Of a DNA stretch of 48,219 nucleotides, positions 25,829 through 33,986 are shown one piece after another. The stretch comes from an uncultured Kiritimatiellota bacterium (lineage in GTDB: Bacteria; Verrucomicrobiota; Kiritimatiellia; RFP12; UBA1067): NCBI GenBank assembly GCA_934667425.1, contig CAKULV010000022.1, forward strand, positions 1 to 48,219. Reading direction: 5' to 3'. A model generated the notes under the pieces. It searched no databases. It worked only from the letters and a program-made list of their open reading frames with translations, and was not told where the DNA came from. The position numbers and the translations under genes are program-made. Within the stretch, counting starts at the first letter, position 1, and each line of letters opens with the position of its first letter.

Positions 25829-25984
25829 TCAGACTACCTCCCAATGCCCGCCTTTGTCCAGGATTTTCTTGTTAGTTTTCTTGTTAGTTTTCTTGTCAGT
25901 CTCTGCGGCGGATATCTCTGCGATAAGATTCACCGCCTCTTCGCTCACCTTGTACGGCGGAATGTACTTTTCTTTAGATTTCAT
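25829..25984 (-). pseudogene. Short Fic-like N-terminal remnant with 12-bp tandem repeats
   Basis: A 51-residue reading frame with a strong AAGGAGGG site. Its first 27 residues (KYIPPYKVSEEAVNLIAEIS) resemble the N-terminal region of Fic-family AMP transferases, but the Fic domain is missing. The frame then runs into three near-perfect copies of a 12-bp unit (TTTTCTTGTTAG on the plus strand, 25864-25900) that encode KKTNKKTNKK, and ends GGHWEVV. Most likely a truncated gene; it may still be translated as a small basic protein. It follows the broken AlbA/RecG-like gene. Confidence 0.5.
25864..25899 (+). repeat. Three tandem copies of a 12-bp unit
   Basis: Unit TTTTCTTGTTAG, two perfect copies and one with a single change (TTTTCTTGTCAG). 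In frame within the Fic-like remnant on the minus strand, so copy-number change keeps the frame. Confidence 0.85.
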
Positions 25985-26024
25985 AGTGTCTTGAATCCCT
26001 CCTTCACCTTTTTGCCACTCACTA

Positions 26025-27057
26025 TCACTTCTTCACGATCCATTTGCCGCCTTTGTCTCCGCCTTCCCGGACAAGGAGGCCAACCTCTTTCATGGCACGT
26101 ATGGCGCGCCAGACACTGATTGAGGAAAAGCCCAGTCTCTTGGCGACGGAAGGAATATCAGCTTCTGGGTCTTCAGCGAAGGCAGCAAGAACCTTTCTGG
26201 CGTTTTCGCGGAAGTCGTTTCTATATGCACCCATCAGAATATCAAACTCGCCTTTTTCACCTTCACTTCCTTGCTTTTCATCGTCACTTATCCGATTTAC
26301 ATCTTCACTTACGGCCTTTTTCATCTTCACTTCGGCGTTTACATCTTCACTTATGGCCTTTTTCTCCCTCACTTCCGAGGTTTTCTCCCTCACTTCCGGC
26401 GTTTTCACCCCCACTTCCGACTCGTCTGCCTCAAACTCGACTATTACCTTGGTACGATCGGGTTCGTAGGATTCAATAATGGACGGCTCGGCGAACTTCT
26501 CTTTCTCCCAGACACCATACAGGCTCGACAACCCCATGCCAGAACGCTCGCCGATGCGCACCAGCGAGAAGATGTTGAATATCTTTCCGTTTCGAGCGTC
26601 ACTCGTGCCGCCCGCGATTGCTACGGACTTGCTCATGCGCAGCGTCCCCGGATTCGAGACCTCCAGCCGCTTGGGTACTTTTCGATCACGATGCCGCGCC
26701 GACATAGACCGGGCGGACGGTACGCTCCGCGCACGGGACTTCGACGACAACAAGCTGTTTGCCGCCAACCTCGACGGGATAGACCGACTCGTTGAACAGG
26801 ACGTTCGCGCGGATCTTCTCGGCGTTGTTGACCGCGTTCCAGATGTCGGCCATCGTTTTCTCTACATCCGGCAATCCCTCGACCTCGCGCTTGCCGTCCT
26901 TTTCGCGGATGCCAAGGATGATGGTTCCGCCGTCCGTGTTGGCGAACGCGCTGTACGACGGCCAGAAGTCGGCGGGGACGCCGCCTCTCGCCCGCTTGAA
27001 CTCGACGGCGGCATTCTCGCTCATTGCCACAAGCTTCTTGATCTCTTCGCTCTTCAT
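26025..27057 (-). pseudogene. Broken AlbA_2/HATPase_c_4 (RecG-like) ATP-binding regulator
   Basis: Two adjoining frames belong to one ancestral gene. 26686-27057 encodes the N-terminal AlbA_2/Schlafen-like domain (AVEFKRARGG, SAFANTDGGTIILGI), ending VYVGAAS. 26025 to about 26700 encodes the C-terminal part: the NPGTLRMS and RNGKIFNIFSLVRIGERSGMG segments of the HATPase_c_4 domain, then an Asp/Glu/Lys/Ser-rich linker of repeated units (about 26280-26420) and a winged helix near the end (SVAKRLGFSSISVWRAIRAMKE). Between them some 200 residues usual for the family are missing. A short stretch in a third frame, IVIEKYP, followed by a one-base shift near 26673 (TACCCAAGCGG), shows both a deletion junction and a frameshift. 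Clearly decayed. Confidence 0.8.
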
Positions 27058-27076
27058 CTCAACTCCTCTTGGAAGA

Positions 27077-28045
27077 TTATATTACGATTCTCACTATCGT
27101 GGCTGGTCGTCCAGTATTGTTTCGCCGTGTGGGTGATTTCAATTTCAACGCCATCAATGCCCGACAATCGCTCCGCCATGCGCTCGGCGAAATACACAGA
27201 GCGGTGCTGCCCACCACGTTCGCGGCGGCGACCTCGCGGGCCTTCGCCCACGTCTCCTCGGAGACGAGCGGCGCGTGTATGCCCTTGTACTCCCTGTCCC
27301 TGTACATGACGTAACCCTTGTAGGCGATGTTTTCGAGGATGCGGTAGACGTGGGTAGTCCGCCACGGCTTGCCCGACTCCTTGTCGCCGAAACGCTCGTT
27401 GAGCTCGACGGCGACCTGCCTCGCGCTCTTGATGACGAGATACCTCTCGAAGATGAACCGTACGCGCTTCGCCGCCTCCTCGTCCACGACAAGCTCGGCG
27501 TGTTGCGTCTTGGCGTAGCCGTAGGGCGTGGCGGCGGAAGCCCAGCGTCCCGCCATCCGCGCCGCCCGTATCTGCCCGTTGATGCGCTCGGAGTCGATCT
27601 CCCGCTCGTACTCCGCGAAGTCCATGAGGACGCCCGTCGCGGCGCGTCCGCCGCTCGTCTGCATCTCGACGAACTGCGTGGCGGTGACGATAGTCACGCT
27701 GTACTGCCTGAACTCGTGTACGAGGTTCCAGAAGTCGCGCTTGTTGCGGCTGATGCGGTCGAGCTTGTAGATCACGACCACGTCGACCTCGCCGGCGCGA
27801 ACGGAGTCCATCATCTTCTGGAACTCCGGACGGTTCGTGGTCCCGCCGGAGAACCCGCCGTCGGCGTAGACGCGCCCCGTGAACCGCCAGCCTTCGCCCG
27901 CGTGGCGTTCGATGTACGCCTTGCAGGTGTCCGTCTGGCAGTCGATGGACGTGTAGTCGCGGTCGAGCCCGTCCGACGAGCTCTTGCGGCAGTAGATGAC
28001 GCATCGCTTCTCTGCGGTTGGTGTCTGCCGGTTCTCGCTGTCCAT
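27077..28045 (-). CDS. Serine site-specific recombinase, C-terminus abnormal
   Basis: Large-serine-recombinase type. The N-terminal resolvase domain starts CVIYCRKSSSDG, with the catalytic Ser at residue 22 or 23, and has YKLDRISRNKRDF and AEYEREIDSERI; a Recombinase domain follows (GYVMYRDREYKGIHAPLVSEETW). The family usually has about 500 residues; this one has 322 and lacks the zinc ribbon and coiled coil. From about 27195 on the frame encodes an unrelated tail, while another frame there encodes the end of a different protein (VEIEITHTAKQYW to QEELR, stop at 27054). So the gene is fused to the 3' end of another gene by a deletion. It is paired with the DUF2924 gene, the usual arrangement. 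Activity doubtful. Confidence 0.82.
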   Translation of the reverse strand: MDSENRQTPTAEKRCVIYCRKSSSDGLDRDYTSIDCQTDTCKAYIERHAGEGWRFTGRVYADGGFSGGTTNRPEFQKMMDSVRAGEVDVVVIYKLDRISRNKRDFWNLVHEFRQYSVTIVTATQFVEMQTSGGRAATGVLMDFAEYEREIDSERINGQIRAARMAGRWASAATPYGYAKTQHAELVVDEEAAKRVRFIFERYLVIKSARQVAVELNERFGDKESGKPWRTTHVYRILENIAYKGYVMYRDREYKGIHAPLVSEETWAKAREVAAANVVGSTALCISPSAWRSDCRALMALKLKSPTRRNNTGRPATIVRIVI

Positions 28046-28046
28046 G

Positions 28047-28496
28047 TCAATCCTCCTGCTTCATGCTCTTGAGCGACGGAAGGTGGAAGAACTCGCGTCC
28101 GTTCCAGTTCGTGCCGGTAATGCGCTTCGCGACCACAGAGGGCGATCGGTAGGTCTGTCCGAGGTACTCGTACTGCTTCGGGCCTCGGTAGATGAGGACG
28201 TGCTTCTCGCCGTGCCACTCACGGACGAACTGCGTACCGGGCAGAAGGGCCTCGCGCCCCTTGCGCCGTTCCTCGCGCTTCTCGAGCGAGGCGTTGAGGA
28301 CGGCGGCGGTGGCATCGGAGATGCGGAGGTTGTAGTGCTCCTCCTGGAGGCGGTAGATCGCCTCCTGCCGGAGGGTCGCGGTGCAGCGCGTCGGGTTGCC
28401 CGTGAAGAATCGGGCGTACTTGGCGAGTATCTGGTTCGCGTTCATCTTCTGGATCGCGGCGATCTCGGCGAGCAGGGTATGTGGCGGTTGTGTCAT
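28047..28496 (-). CDS. DUF2924 protein next to a serine recombinase
   Basis: 149 residues. The C-terminal half has the DUF2924 pattern: LLPGTQFVREWHGEKHVL, then YRSPSVVAKRITGTNWNG and FFHLP. Genes of this family sit beside serine recombinases in phages and integrative elements; their molecular role is unknown. The ATG at 28496 has AAGGAAAGG upstream, which favours it over an in-frame ATG at 28523. It ends 1 bp before the recombinase start and is cotranscribed with it. Confidence 0.85.
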   Translation of the reverse strand: MTQPPHTLLAEIAAIQKMNANQILAKYARFFTGNPTRCTATLRQEAIYRLQEEHYNLRISDATAAVLNASLEKREERRKGREALLPGTQFVREWHGEKHVLIYRGPKQYEYLGQTYRSPSVVAKRITGTNWNGREFFHLPSLKSMKQED

Positions 28497-28522
28497 CAGA
28501 GCCTTTCCTTTACGGTGTGACA

Positions 28523-28741
28523 TTACACCATACTGCTTCCGGAATATCCAGTCGGGTTATCGACTTTCTGCGTATGCGGGCGCGGGGGCTTCTGGGGAAT
28601 ATCCCCCGACCGTAGGTCGTCCGCGAAGCGGATGCCCTCGCAGGGGTGCGCGGGACGGTCTGCGGCGTAGGCGAGTATCCGCGCCACGTCCATGAAGTGG
28701 CTTGGGACTTCGGTTCCATTTTTTGTCTGGCATCTGTTCAT
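28523..28741 (-). CDS. Possible small protein upstream of the DUF2924 gene
   Basis: 72 residues, no recognised family; contains a DVARILAYAADRPAHP segment. No Shine-Dalgarno and no clear promoter, but it ends close to the DUF2924 start and reads in the same direction. Could be a real accessory protein of the recombinase unit or a chance frame. An alternative overlapping frame exists at 28510-28719, so coding status is uncertain. Confidence 0.3.
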   Translation of the reverse strand: MNRCQTKNGTEVPSHFMDVARILAYAADRPAHPCEGIRFADDLRSGDIPQKPPRPHTQKVDNPTGYSGSSMV

Positions 28742-28854
28742 GCGGATGTTTATTGCCGCGAACGGCGATTTTTCCGTAAGAAATCCGCCATGCGGAAAGA
28801 TTCGCGGATATGAATTTTCAATACAAGGATGATGATTTTATTAATGCGGGTGGA

Positions 28855-28883
28855 TTGACTTTCGATCCTTATTATGATATATT
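28855..28883 (+). promoter_or_regulatory. Strong promoter of the restriction-modification operon
   Basis: TTGACT at 28855-28860 and TATATT at 28878-28883, spaced 17 bp, with a TG two positions before the hexamer (TGATATATT). The best sigma-70 promoter in the window. It lies 37 bp upstream of the small Cro/C1-type gene, which may bind here. Confidence 0.7.
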
Positions 28884-28920
28884 ACACATTATCTTCTTGT
28901 GCAAAAAGGAAGTGAAACTG

Positions 28921-29172
28921 ATGGCTTTATGCTATAAACGCCTTTGGAAACTATTGATAGACCGAAACATGAAGAAGAAAGACCTTCATCATGTTACGGG
29001 CATTGCGTCCGCTACCATCGCGAAAATGTCTCGCGATGAGAGCGTCACCGCCGCCGTATTGGACAAGATATGCACCTCGTTGAAATGTGATATTTCCGAT
29101 GTCGTGGAAATAGTGCCAGACGAGAGTTTGCGGTATGACCACCCATCGTACCACAAGGAGGTTACAAGATGA
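28921..29172 (+). CDS. Small Cro/C1-type HTH protein, possible controller (C) protein
   Basis: 83 residues forming one XRE-type DNA-binding domain (helix-turn-helix about 22-45, KKKDLHHVTGIASATIAKMS). Of the HTH_26 type. Start at 28921 supported by AAGGAA upstream; the frame extends further but would overlap the promoter. It is the first gene of the restriction-modification operon and overlaps the next gene by ATGA. Controller proteins in such a place delay restriction until methylation is set; that role is inferred from position. Confidence 0.82.
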   Translation: MALCYKRLWKLLIDRNMKKKDLHHVTGIASATIAKMSRDESVTAAVLDKICTSLKCDISDVVEIVPDESLRYDHPSYHKEVTR

Positions 29173-29528
29173 CCAGCCGCTTTGAAGATGTCTGTGTGAC
29201 CGAACATGGGACTTGGGCGAGGGTTTGCGAAAAACACTCGCTTGATCCATCGGTACAATCGATAGGTGCAATAGAGACCGAATACACTTGCGCGGCAGAA
29301 TCGCTATGCGACATCGACAACTGCACAGAAGCGGCGGCATACTACATCGACTTCTACGATGGAAATCAGCCAATAAAACCTACCGAATTCGGTAGTGTTG
29401 ACAATGAAAGTATCAAAGTGCGTAGAGCGATGAACTCGTCATCTAAACTGGTCGAATTCGACCAGTTTGAAAATGTCCTAAATCCTATCGTTCCATTTCC
29501 ATGTGTGACGACAAGAAAAGAAAGGTAA
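29169..29528 (+). CDS. Small unknown protein in the restriction-modification operon
   Basis: 119 residues, no family recognised. Contains cysteines spaced C-x5-C-x4-C (CAAESLCDIDNC) followed by AAYYIDFYDG, which may bind a metal. It overlaps the regulator upstream by 4 bp and ends 6 bp before the endonuclease gene, so expression is coupled to both. Could modulate the endonuclease or assist the regulator. No evidence for either. Confidence 0.65.
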   Translation: MTSRFEDVCVTEHGTWARVCEKHSLDPSVQSIGAIETEYTCAAESLCDIDNCTEAAAYYIDFYDGNQPIKPTEFGSVDNESIKVRRAMNSSSKLVEFDQFENVLNPIVPFPCVTTRKER

Positions 29529-29534
29529 AACAGG

Positions 29535-30608
29535 ATGAACACTACTGTTGAAAAGCCAGGCTTGTACGGCCTAAAGAATTCAAACAGAAATTTTGCAGAC
29601 CCTGACTGCTGGGGAAAAAATCAATTCAATAACACTTTCCCCGCGTCATTGTGTTGCTACATGAGGGATGCCAAGCATTCCGCTAATTACATCTCAGTAA
29701 CTAACGGCAAGCCGCACGTATCGGAAATTTCGTTTGATTCTGTTTTCGGTACGAATTTGCCAAATGACAAGTTGAAGTTTCTTTTTGAGGTTCCTTTCGA
29801 TCCTTATCGTTCGCTCGTTCATGAGGCAATGGAAAAGATAGACTTGGTTATAACCGAGGAAGCTACAGGTCAGTATTTGACTCCACTTGAAATAAAGCTG
29901 ACAACATTACCTGATAATGGGACAGCGTCTCTGCCAGAAAGTGAATATGGTTCAGAAATTGTTGTACGTTCAGCAACAATGCGCTATGTGGCATTGGGTA
30001 TCGCTTCACGACTGAATGCAGAGCAGCGTGAGTCTGTAAAGCAGTTATTCATGCCGGTATGTGTTGATATTCGCGATTGGAGCAGTGTCTATGAGATGCG
30101 CCCGAAGCGCGAAACGATTTTTGCCGCGCTTGACAAATTCCTGCTTGAATACGAGTCACTTCAAAAGCCACTTGTGATACAACCAGTTTGGAAAACAAAA
30201 GGCAAAAGCCCAGTTCTTGCAGACAATTGCCTTGATGTGTTCGTATGGAGCGATTTCGCGCTCTCGCGTTTGATGCATACATCTTGCCTCGATATGGGTA
30301 ATGAGATATCTCGTCCGCAAAGAGCCGCATTGAGACTTGTGCGGTTTCTATATGAATTTGTGACACAAGGACGAGTGTTTCAGATTCCAATTTACGACGC
30401 AATGCTATTCGGTAATCAAGGCGACAAAGAATTCGCCTATCGCGGAGCACAGACCCATCAATTCATGGCCTGCGACAGGCTGACGAAACCAATAGTCAGA
30501 AAAGACGAAATTAAGAAAATCGTGCTTGGAGGCGGACACAAGTTTTTAAGCCCCGAACGTCGTTTTGACGCTATACTCTTTTTCTCAAAGGATATCTTCG
30601 ATGAATAA
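29535..30608 (+). CDS. HindVP-family type II restriction endonuclease
   Basis: 357 residues. The N-terminal segment GLYGLKNSNRNFADPDCWGKNQFN matches the start typical of R.HindVP-family enzymes (known specificity GRCGYC). The PD-(D/E)XK-like core is probably DLVITEE...LEIKLTT (about 105-125). It cuts DNA not protected by the adjacent methyltransferase. Whether the recognition site is the same is not visible. Its stop overlaps the methyltransferase start by 8 bp. Confidence 0.85.
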   Translation: MNTTVEKPGLYGLKNSNRNFADPDCWGKNQFNNTFPASLCCYMRDAKHSANYISVTNGKPHVSEISFDSVFGTNLPNDKLKFLFEVPFDPYRSLVHEAMEKIDLVITEEATGQYLTPLEIKLTTLPDNGTASLPESEYGSEIVVRSATMRYVALGIASRLNAEQRESVKQLFMPVCVDIRDWSSVYEMRPKRETIFAALDKFLLEYESLQKPLVIQPVWKTKGKSPVLADNCLDVFVWSDFALSRLMHTSCLDMGNEISRPQRAALRLVRFLYEFVTQGRVFQIPIYDAMLFGNQGDKEFAYRGAQTHQFMACDRLTKPIVRKDEIKKIVLGGGHKFLSPERRFDAILFFSKDIFDE

Positions 30609-31707
30609 GTTCAGAACCGTTGACCTATTTTGCGGCGGTGGTGGATTGTCGCAAGGACTTCAAAATGCGGGCTTCGATATCGTCGCCGCATTTGACTGGT
30701 GGCAGCCAGCCATCAACTTCTACAATCAAAACATCACGGGACATTCGGCATATCGTCAAGACCTCTCGGATGTAGAGTCTTCTGTTGAGCGTATCAGCAA
30801 ATGGGGGCCTTCCGTGATCGTGGGTGGGCCGCCTTGTCAGGATTTTTCATCTGCAGGTAAGCGTGATGAGAGTGGGGGACGGGCGGAACTTACGACAGCG
30901 TATGCTCAAATTGTATGTAAAGTACGACCACAACTCTTTATCATGGAAAACGTTGATCGCGCCATCAAAGCAAACATCTATCAGAAAGCATTGAATCTGT
31001 TTGCAGATGCGGGATACCACCTTACGATAGCGATTCTTGACGCATCATTGTGTGGTGCACCTCAAAAACGAAAACGCGTTGTCGTTGTCGGTTCACTGCA
31101 AAAAACATCGGTTTCTCTTACAGACATTTATAAGGAAATGCAGTCCGAAAAGCCGATGACGATTCGCGATTATCTCGGCAATTCCCTCGGTATAGACTTT
31201 TATTATCGTCATCCGCGCAGCTATGCGCGTCGAGGTATTTTCAGCATTGACGAACCCAGTCCGACCGTAAGAGGTGTAAATCGGCCAATTCCGAGTGGCT
31301 ATCCCGGGCATCCCGGCGATGCCGCGCCTGTAACCACGAAGAATCTTCGACCGCTTACAACAAAAGAGCGGAGTCTCATCCAGACATTTCCGGCAGAATG
31401 GGTGATGGTTGGAGCTAAGTCAGAAGTGGAACAGATCATTGGCAACGCCGTGCCTGTAAAACTTGGCGAGTTCGTAGGGCGGGCGATAATGAGGGCTGAT
31501 GCAAAAGATCCTTTAGTAAGGAACCTTTCCAAAACCGATTCTTCCATGCCATCACCTGAACCTCCAACAATTCGCCAGCCGTTCTTTGTATTTGAGCAAA
31601 AATGCAAGTATTCGCCATTTGGCGATGGCATCTACATCAAGAGAAATGCCAGCAAAATGCCCAAGACCGTAAAAGCGCATTATACCAGCAAAAAGGGCAA
31701 TGGCTGA
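30601..31707 (+). CDS. C5-cytosine DNA methyltransferase
   Basis: 368 residues. Motif I DLFCGGGGLSQGL (SAM binding), motif IV GGPPCQDFS with the nucleophile Cys79, motif VI ENVDRA, motif VIII QKRKRVVVVG, and motif X IGNAVPVKLGE are all present and in order, so it should be active. It methylates the site cut by the HindVP-family enzyme. Overlaps that gene by 8 bp upstream and radC by 8 bp downstream, so all three are translationally coupled. Confidence 0.95.
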   Translation: MNKFRTVDLFCGGGGLSQGLQNAGFDIVAAFDWWQPAINFYNQNITGHSAYRQDLSDVESSVERISKWGPSVIVGGPPCQDFSSAGKRDESGGRAELTTAYAQIVCKVRPQLFIMENVDRAIKANIYQKALNLFADAGYHLTIAILDASLCGAPQKRKRVVVVGSLQKTSVSLTDIYKEMQSEKPMTIRDYLGNSLGIDFYYRHPRSYARRGIFSIDEPSPTVRGVNRPIPSGYPGHPGDAAPVTTKNLRPLTTKERSLIQTFPAEWVMVGAKSEVEQIIGNAVPVKLGEFVGRAIMRADAKDPLVRNLSKTDSSMPSPEPPTIRQPFFVFEQKCKYSPFGDGIYIKRNASKMPKTVKAHYTSKKGNG

Positions 31708-32428
31708 AACACTCAAAATCAAGGACTTGCCGCTTGAGTCTCGACCTCGCGAGGCGTTCATGCGTTTGGCCGATCCGCAAAAGGAAATGCCGGACGCAAT
31801 GCTTCTTGCGATTCTCATTAGAACAGGGCAAAAGGGATCGAGTGCCATTGATCTTGCCCATAGGCTCATCAAACACTTCGGTAGCGCGGCAGACCTTGTT
31901 GATGCAACATGGCAGCAGATTGTCGCGGCCAAGGTTCCTGGCGTAGGAAAGGTGGCAGCCGTTCAGTTGGCGGCGGCATTTGCACTTGTCAAACGAAACG
32001 TCCGCACTTCGCAGCGTTCATTCAAACGTGCAGTGGAGACTTCTGATGATGTTGTGCGACAAGTCATGTCCGCCGGTATTGACGAAAAGCAGGAGAATAC
32101 CTTTGCCCTCTATCTCGATACGCAAAGGCGGCTTTTGTGTGAGCCTATGCTTGTGTTCCGAGGTGTCCTTGACGCAACACCGCTCCATCCACGCGACATA
32201 TTCCGCCATGCGATCCGCCTTGGGGCGGCATCCGTAATCATCGCCCACACACATCCAAGTGGCGATGCCACGCCAAGCGACGAAGATTTATTGGAGACGA
32301 AACGCCTCATCGAGACCGGCAAGATGGTCGGCATCCCGCTTGACGATCATGTTGTCATCGGTTGCGGAACGCGGCATCACGTTTCGATACGCGGAGCAGG
32401 ATTGGTTAGCTTTGGCGATGACACATAA
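31700..32428 (+). CDS. radC: RadC-family JAB/MPN-domain protein
   Basis: 242 residues. An N-terminal helix-hairpin-helix part (AKVPGVGKVAAVQLAAAFAL) is followed by the RadC metal-binding JAMM motif AHTHPSGDATPSDEDL, with the two His, the Ser and the Asp intact. RadC proteins are common on mobile elements and next to defence genes; their function is unsettled and they are probably not repair proteins. Here the gene overlaps the end of the methyltransferase gene by 8 bp, so it is part of the operon. Confidence 0.93.
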   Translation: MAETLKIKDLPLESRPREAFMRLADPQKEMPDAMLLAILIRTGQKGSSAIDLAHRLIKHFGSAADLVDATWQQIVAAKVPGVGKVAAVQLAAAFALVKRNVRTSQRSFKRAVETSDDVVRQVMSAGIDEKQENTFALYLDTQRRLLCEPMLVFRGVLDATPLHPRDIFRHAIRLGAASVIIAHTHPSGDATPSDEDLLETKRLIETGKMVGIPLDDHVVIGCGTRHHVSIRGAGLVSFGDDT

Positions 32429-32504
32429 GGCGATGCCGCGTCATGGATATACCTTGTCTAAAGCCGCGTTACCGTAGAAGCACCATAGGGGACACTCGTA
32501 AGAC

Positions 32505-33986
32505 ATGAAAGTCCTCTTTGACACAAATATCTTCATCTCATTGGAGTCTCCCGGAGAGGTTCTGCCAGACACACTCTCCGACATGGTTCGCATTGCAAGA
32601 GAACTTCACTACGACATCTGCTATCATCCTGCACAAACCGAGGACTTGATGCGCGACAAGGATGAGCGGAGAAAGGCAGCACAGCTATCTCGAATAAAGC
32701 AGTATGCCCCATTGCAAAAGCCACCCATCCCTACCGTTCAAGACCTTCAAGCGTTGGGATGGAAACAGAATAGTGAGCATGACAAGGTTGACAACCTTCT
32801 GTTGTTCTCACTCAAAAGAAGCGCAGTTTCTTTTCTTGTCACAGAAGATAGGGGCATACATAAAAATGCCACCAAGTCTGGGTTGTCCGATCGGGTATTC
32901 TTCACCGAAGACTTCCTTGCCTATCTTCGCAATGCCCAAAGGACAGACGACTACGTTTCCACAGGATCGTATGTTTCTGTAGAGAAGAAGTTTCTTTACG
33001 AAATTGATGTTGAGGACGTATTCTTTGATTCTCTACGGCAGGGATACCCTGGTTTCAATGATTGGTATCACAGGAAATCGGAAGAAGACAGGCAAGCATG
33101 GACGATTCTTTCGGGGCGAGTGATAAGTGCATTATGCATCTACAAGGAGGAGCACGACGAGAAAGTCACCTCGGCAGGAGAGATTTTGCGCGGAAAGTCC
33201 CTGAAACTCTGTACCCTCAAAGTTGCTGACCTTGGAAAGAAATACGGAGAGAGGCTTCTTTATGTTGCCTTCAACTATGCGACGGACAACAAGTTTGATT
33301 ATGTCTATATCCAAGTTCAAGAAGAAAAGCATGGTTACCTCATTTCCTTACTCACGGATTTTGGTTTTACCAAGTTCGGCGACTACAACAGTGACGCAAC
33401 TTATGTGAAGGATATGCGAGTTGGCGTCTGGAAAGGATCGGTGGATCGGAATGATTATGTCAAATATGCGATTGCCCATTATCCCCATGTAATTGACATA
33501 GGAGTAAAGAAATACATCGTCCCAATTCGGCCTAATTACCACGATTTGCTTTTCCCTGATAGAAATCAATATCAGGACTTGTTCCAAGGGGGCTTGTCGA
33601 GTGAATCCAATGCAATCAAGAAGGCGTATCTTTGTAAGAGCCCCATAAGGGATCTGCGTCCAGGGGATTTGCTATTCTTCTACCGGTCAAAAGATTCCCA
33701 GAGCATTTGCAGTGTTGGCATTGCAGAGAAGATCAAGCGATTCACTAATGCAGACGATCTGATTTCCTTTGTGTCGAAAAGAACGGTATACACACATGAG
33801 GAGATGAGGAAATTCATCAGCAAAGGCGAGGTGTTGGCAATACTGTTTCGTCTGATTAGGTATTTGAAGCAACCTGTCGAAAGAAAATCTCTACTCAACA
33901 ATGGCGTAAAAGGACAGATTCAAACCATACGCGAGTTGTCCGAGAGTGCGTATCGCCAACTCTTCAAGAGGGATTTGGGACTATGA
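32505..33986 (+). CDS. Three-domain protein: PIN nuclease, GNAT-like acetyltransferase, PUA-like (EVE/ASCH-type) domain
   Basis: 493 residues. Residues 1-140 look like a PIN ribonuclease domain: LFDTN with Asp6, Glu46 in AQTEDL, Asp93/Asp96, and Asp115 in VTEDRGIH give the acidic site. Residues about 160-310 resemble a GNAT acetyltransferase (LKLCTLKVADLGKKYGERLL, then VYIQVQEEKHGYLISLLTDFGF). Residues about 325-490 look like a PUA-superfamily domain of EVE/ASCH type (YIVPIRPNYHDLLFP, LRPGDLLFFYRS, VGIAEKI). The combination suggests cutting and acetylation of an RNA or an RNA-bound molecule recognised by the PUA-like part. The stop overlaps the next start (ATGA). Only a weak GGGG site precedes the ATG, and a 76-bp gap separates it from radC. 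Domain calls are from pattern, and the function is not known to me. Confidence 0.72.
   Translation: MKVLFDTNIFISLESPGEVLPDTLSDMVRIARELHYDICYHPAQTEDLMRDKDERRKAAQLSRIKQYAPLQKPPIPTVQDLQALGWKQNSEHDKVDNLLLFSLKRSAVSFLVTEDRGIHKNATKSGLSDRVFFTEDFLAYLRNAQRTDDYVSTGSYVSVEKKFLYEIDVEDVFFDSLRQGYPGFNDWYHRKSEEDRQAWTILSGRVISALCIYKEEHDEKVTSAGEILRGKSLKLCTLKVADLGKKYGERLLYVAFNYATDNKFDYVYIQVQEEKHGYLISLLTDFGFTKFGDYNSDATYVKDMRVGVWKGSVDRNDYVKYAIAHYPHVIDIGVKKYIVPIRPNYHDLLFPDRNQYQDLFQGGLSSESNAIKKAYLCKSPIRDLRPGDLLFFYRSKDSQSICSVGIAEKIKRFTNADDLISFVSKRTVYTHEEMRKFISKGEVLAILFRLIRYLKQPVERKSLLNNGVKGQIQTIRELSESAYRQLFKRDLGL

Noticed and set aside
26270..26430. CRISPR-like repeats
   Set aside because: Units are degenerate, contiguous, in frame in a protein linker, and have no spacers.
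27054..28004. 316-codon minus-strand frame overlapping the serine recombinase
   Set aside because: Mostly an Arg/His-rich shadow of the recombinase; only its last 50 codons are meaningful, as the remnant described at the deletion junction.
28510..28719. 69-codon minus-strand frame overlapping the small hypothetical gene at 28523-28741
   Set aside because: Arg/Pro/Thr-rich composition and no ribosome binding site; the other frame is the better candidate.
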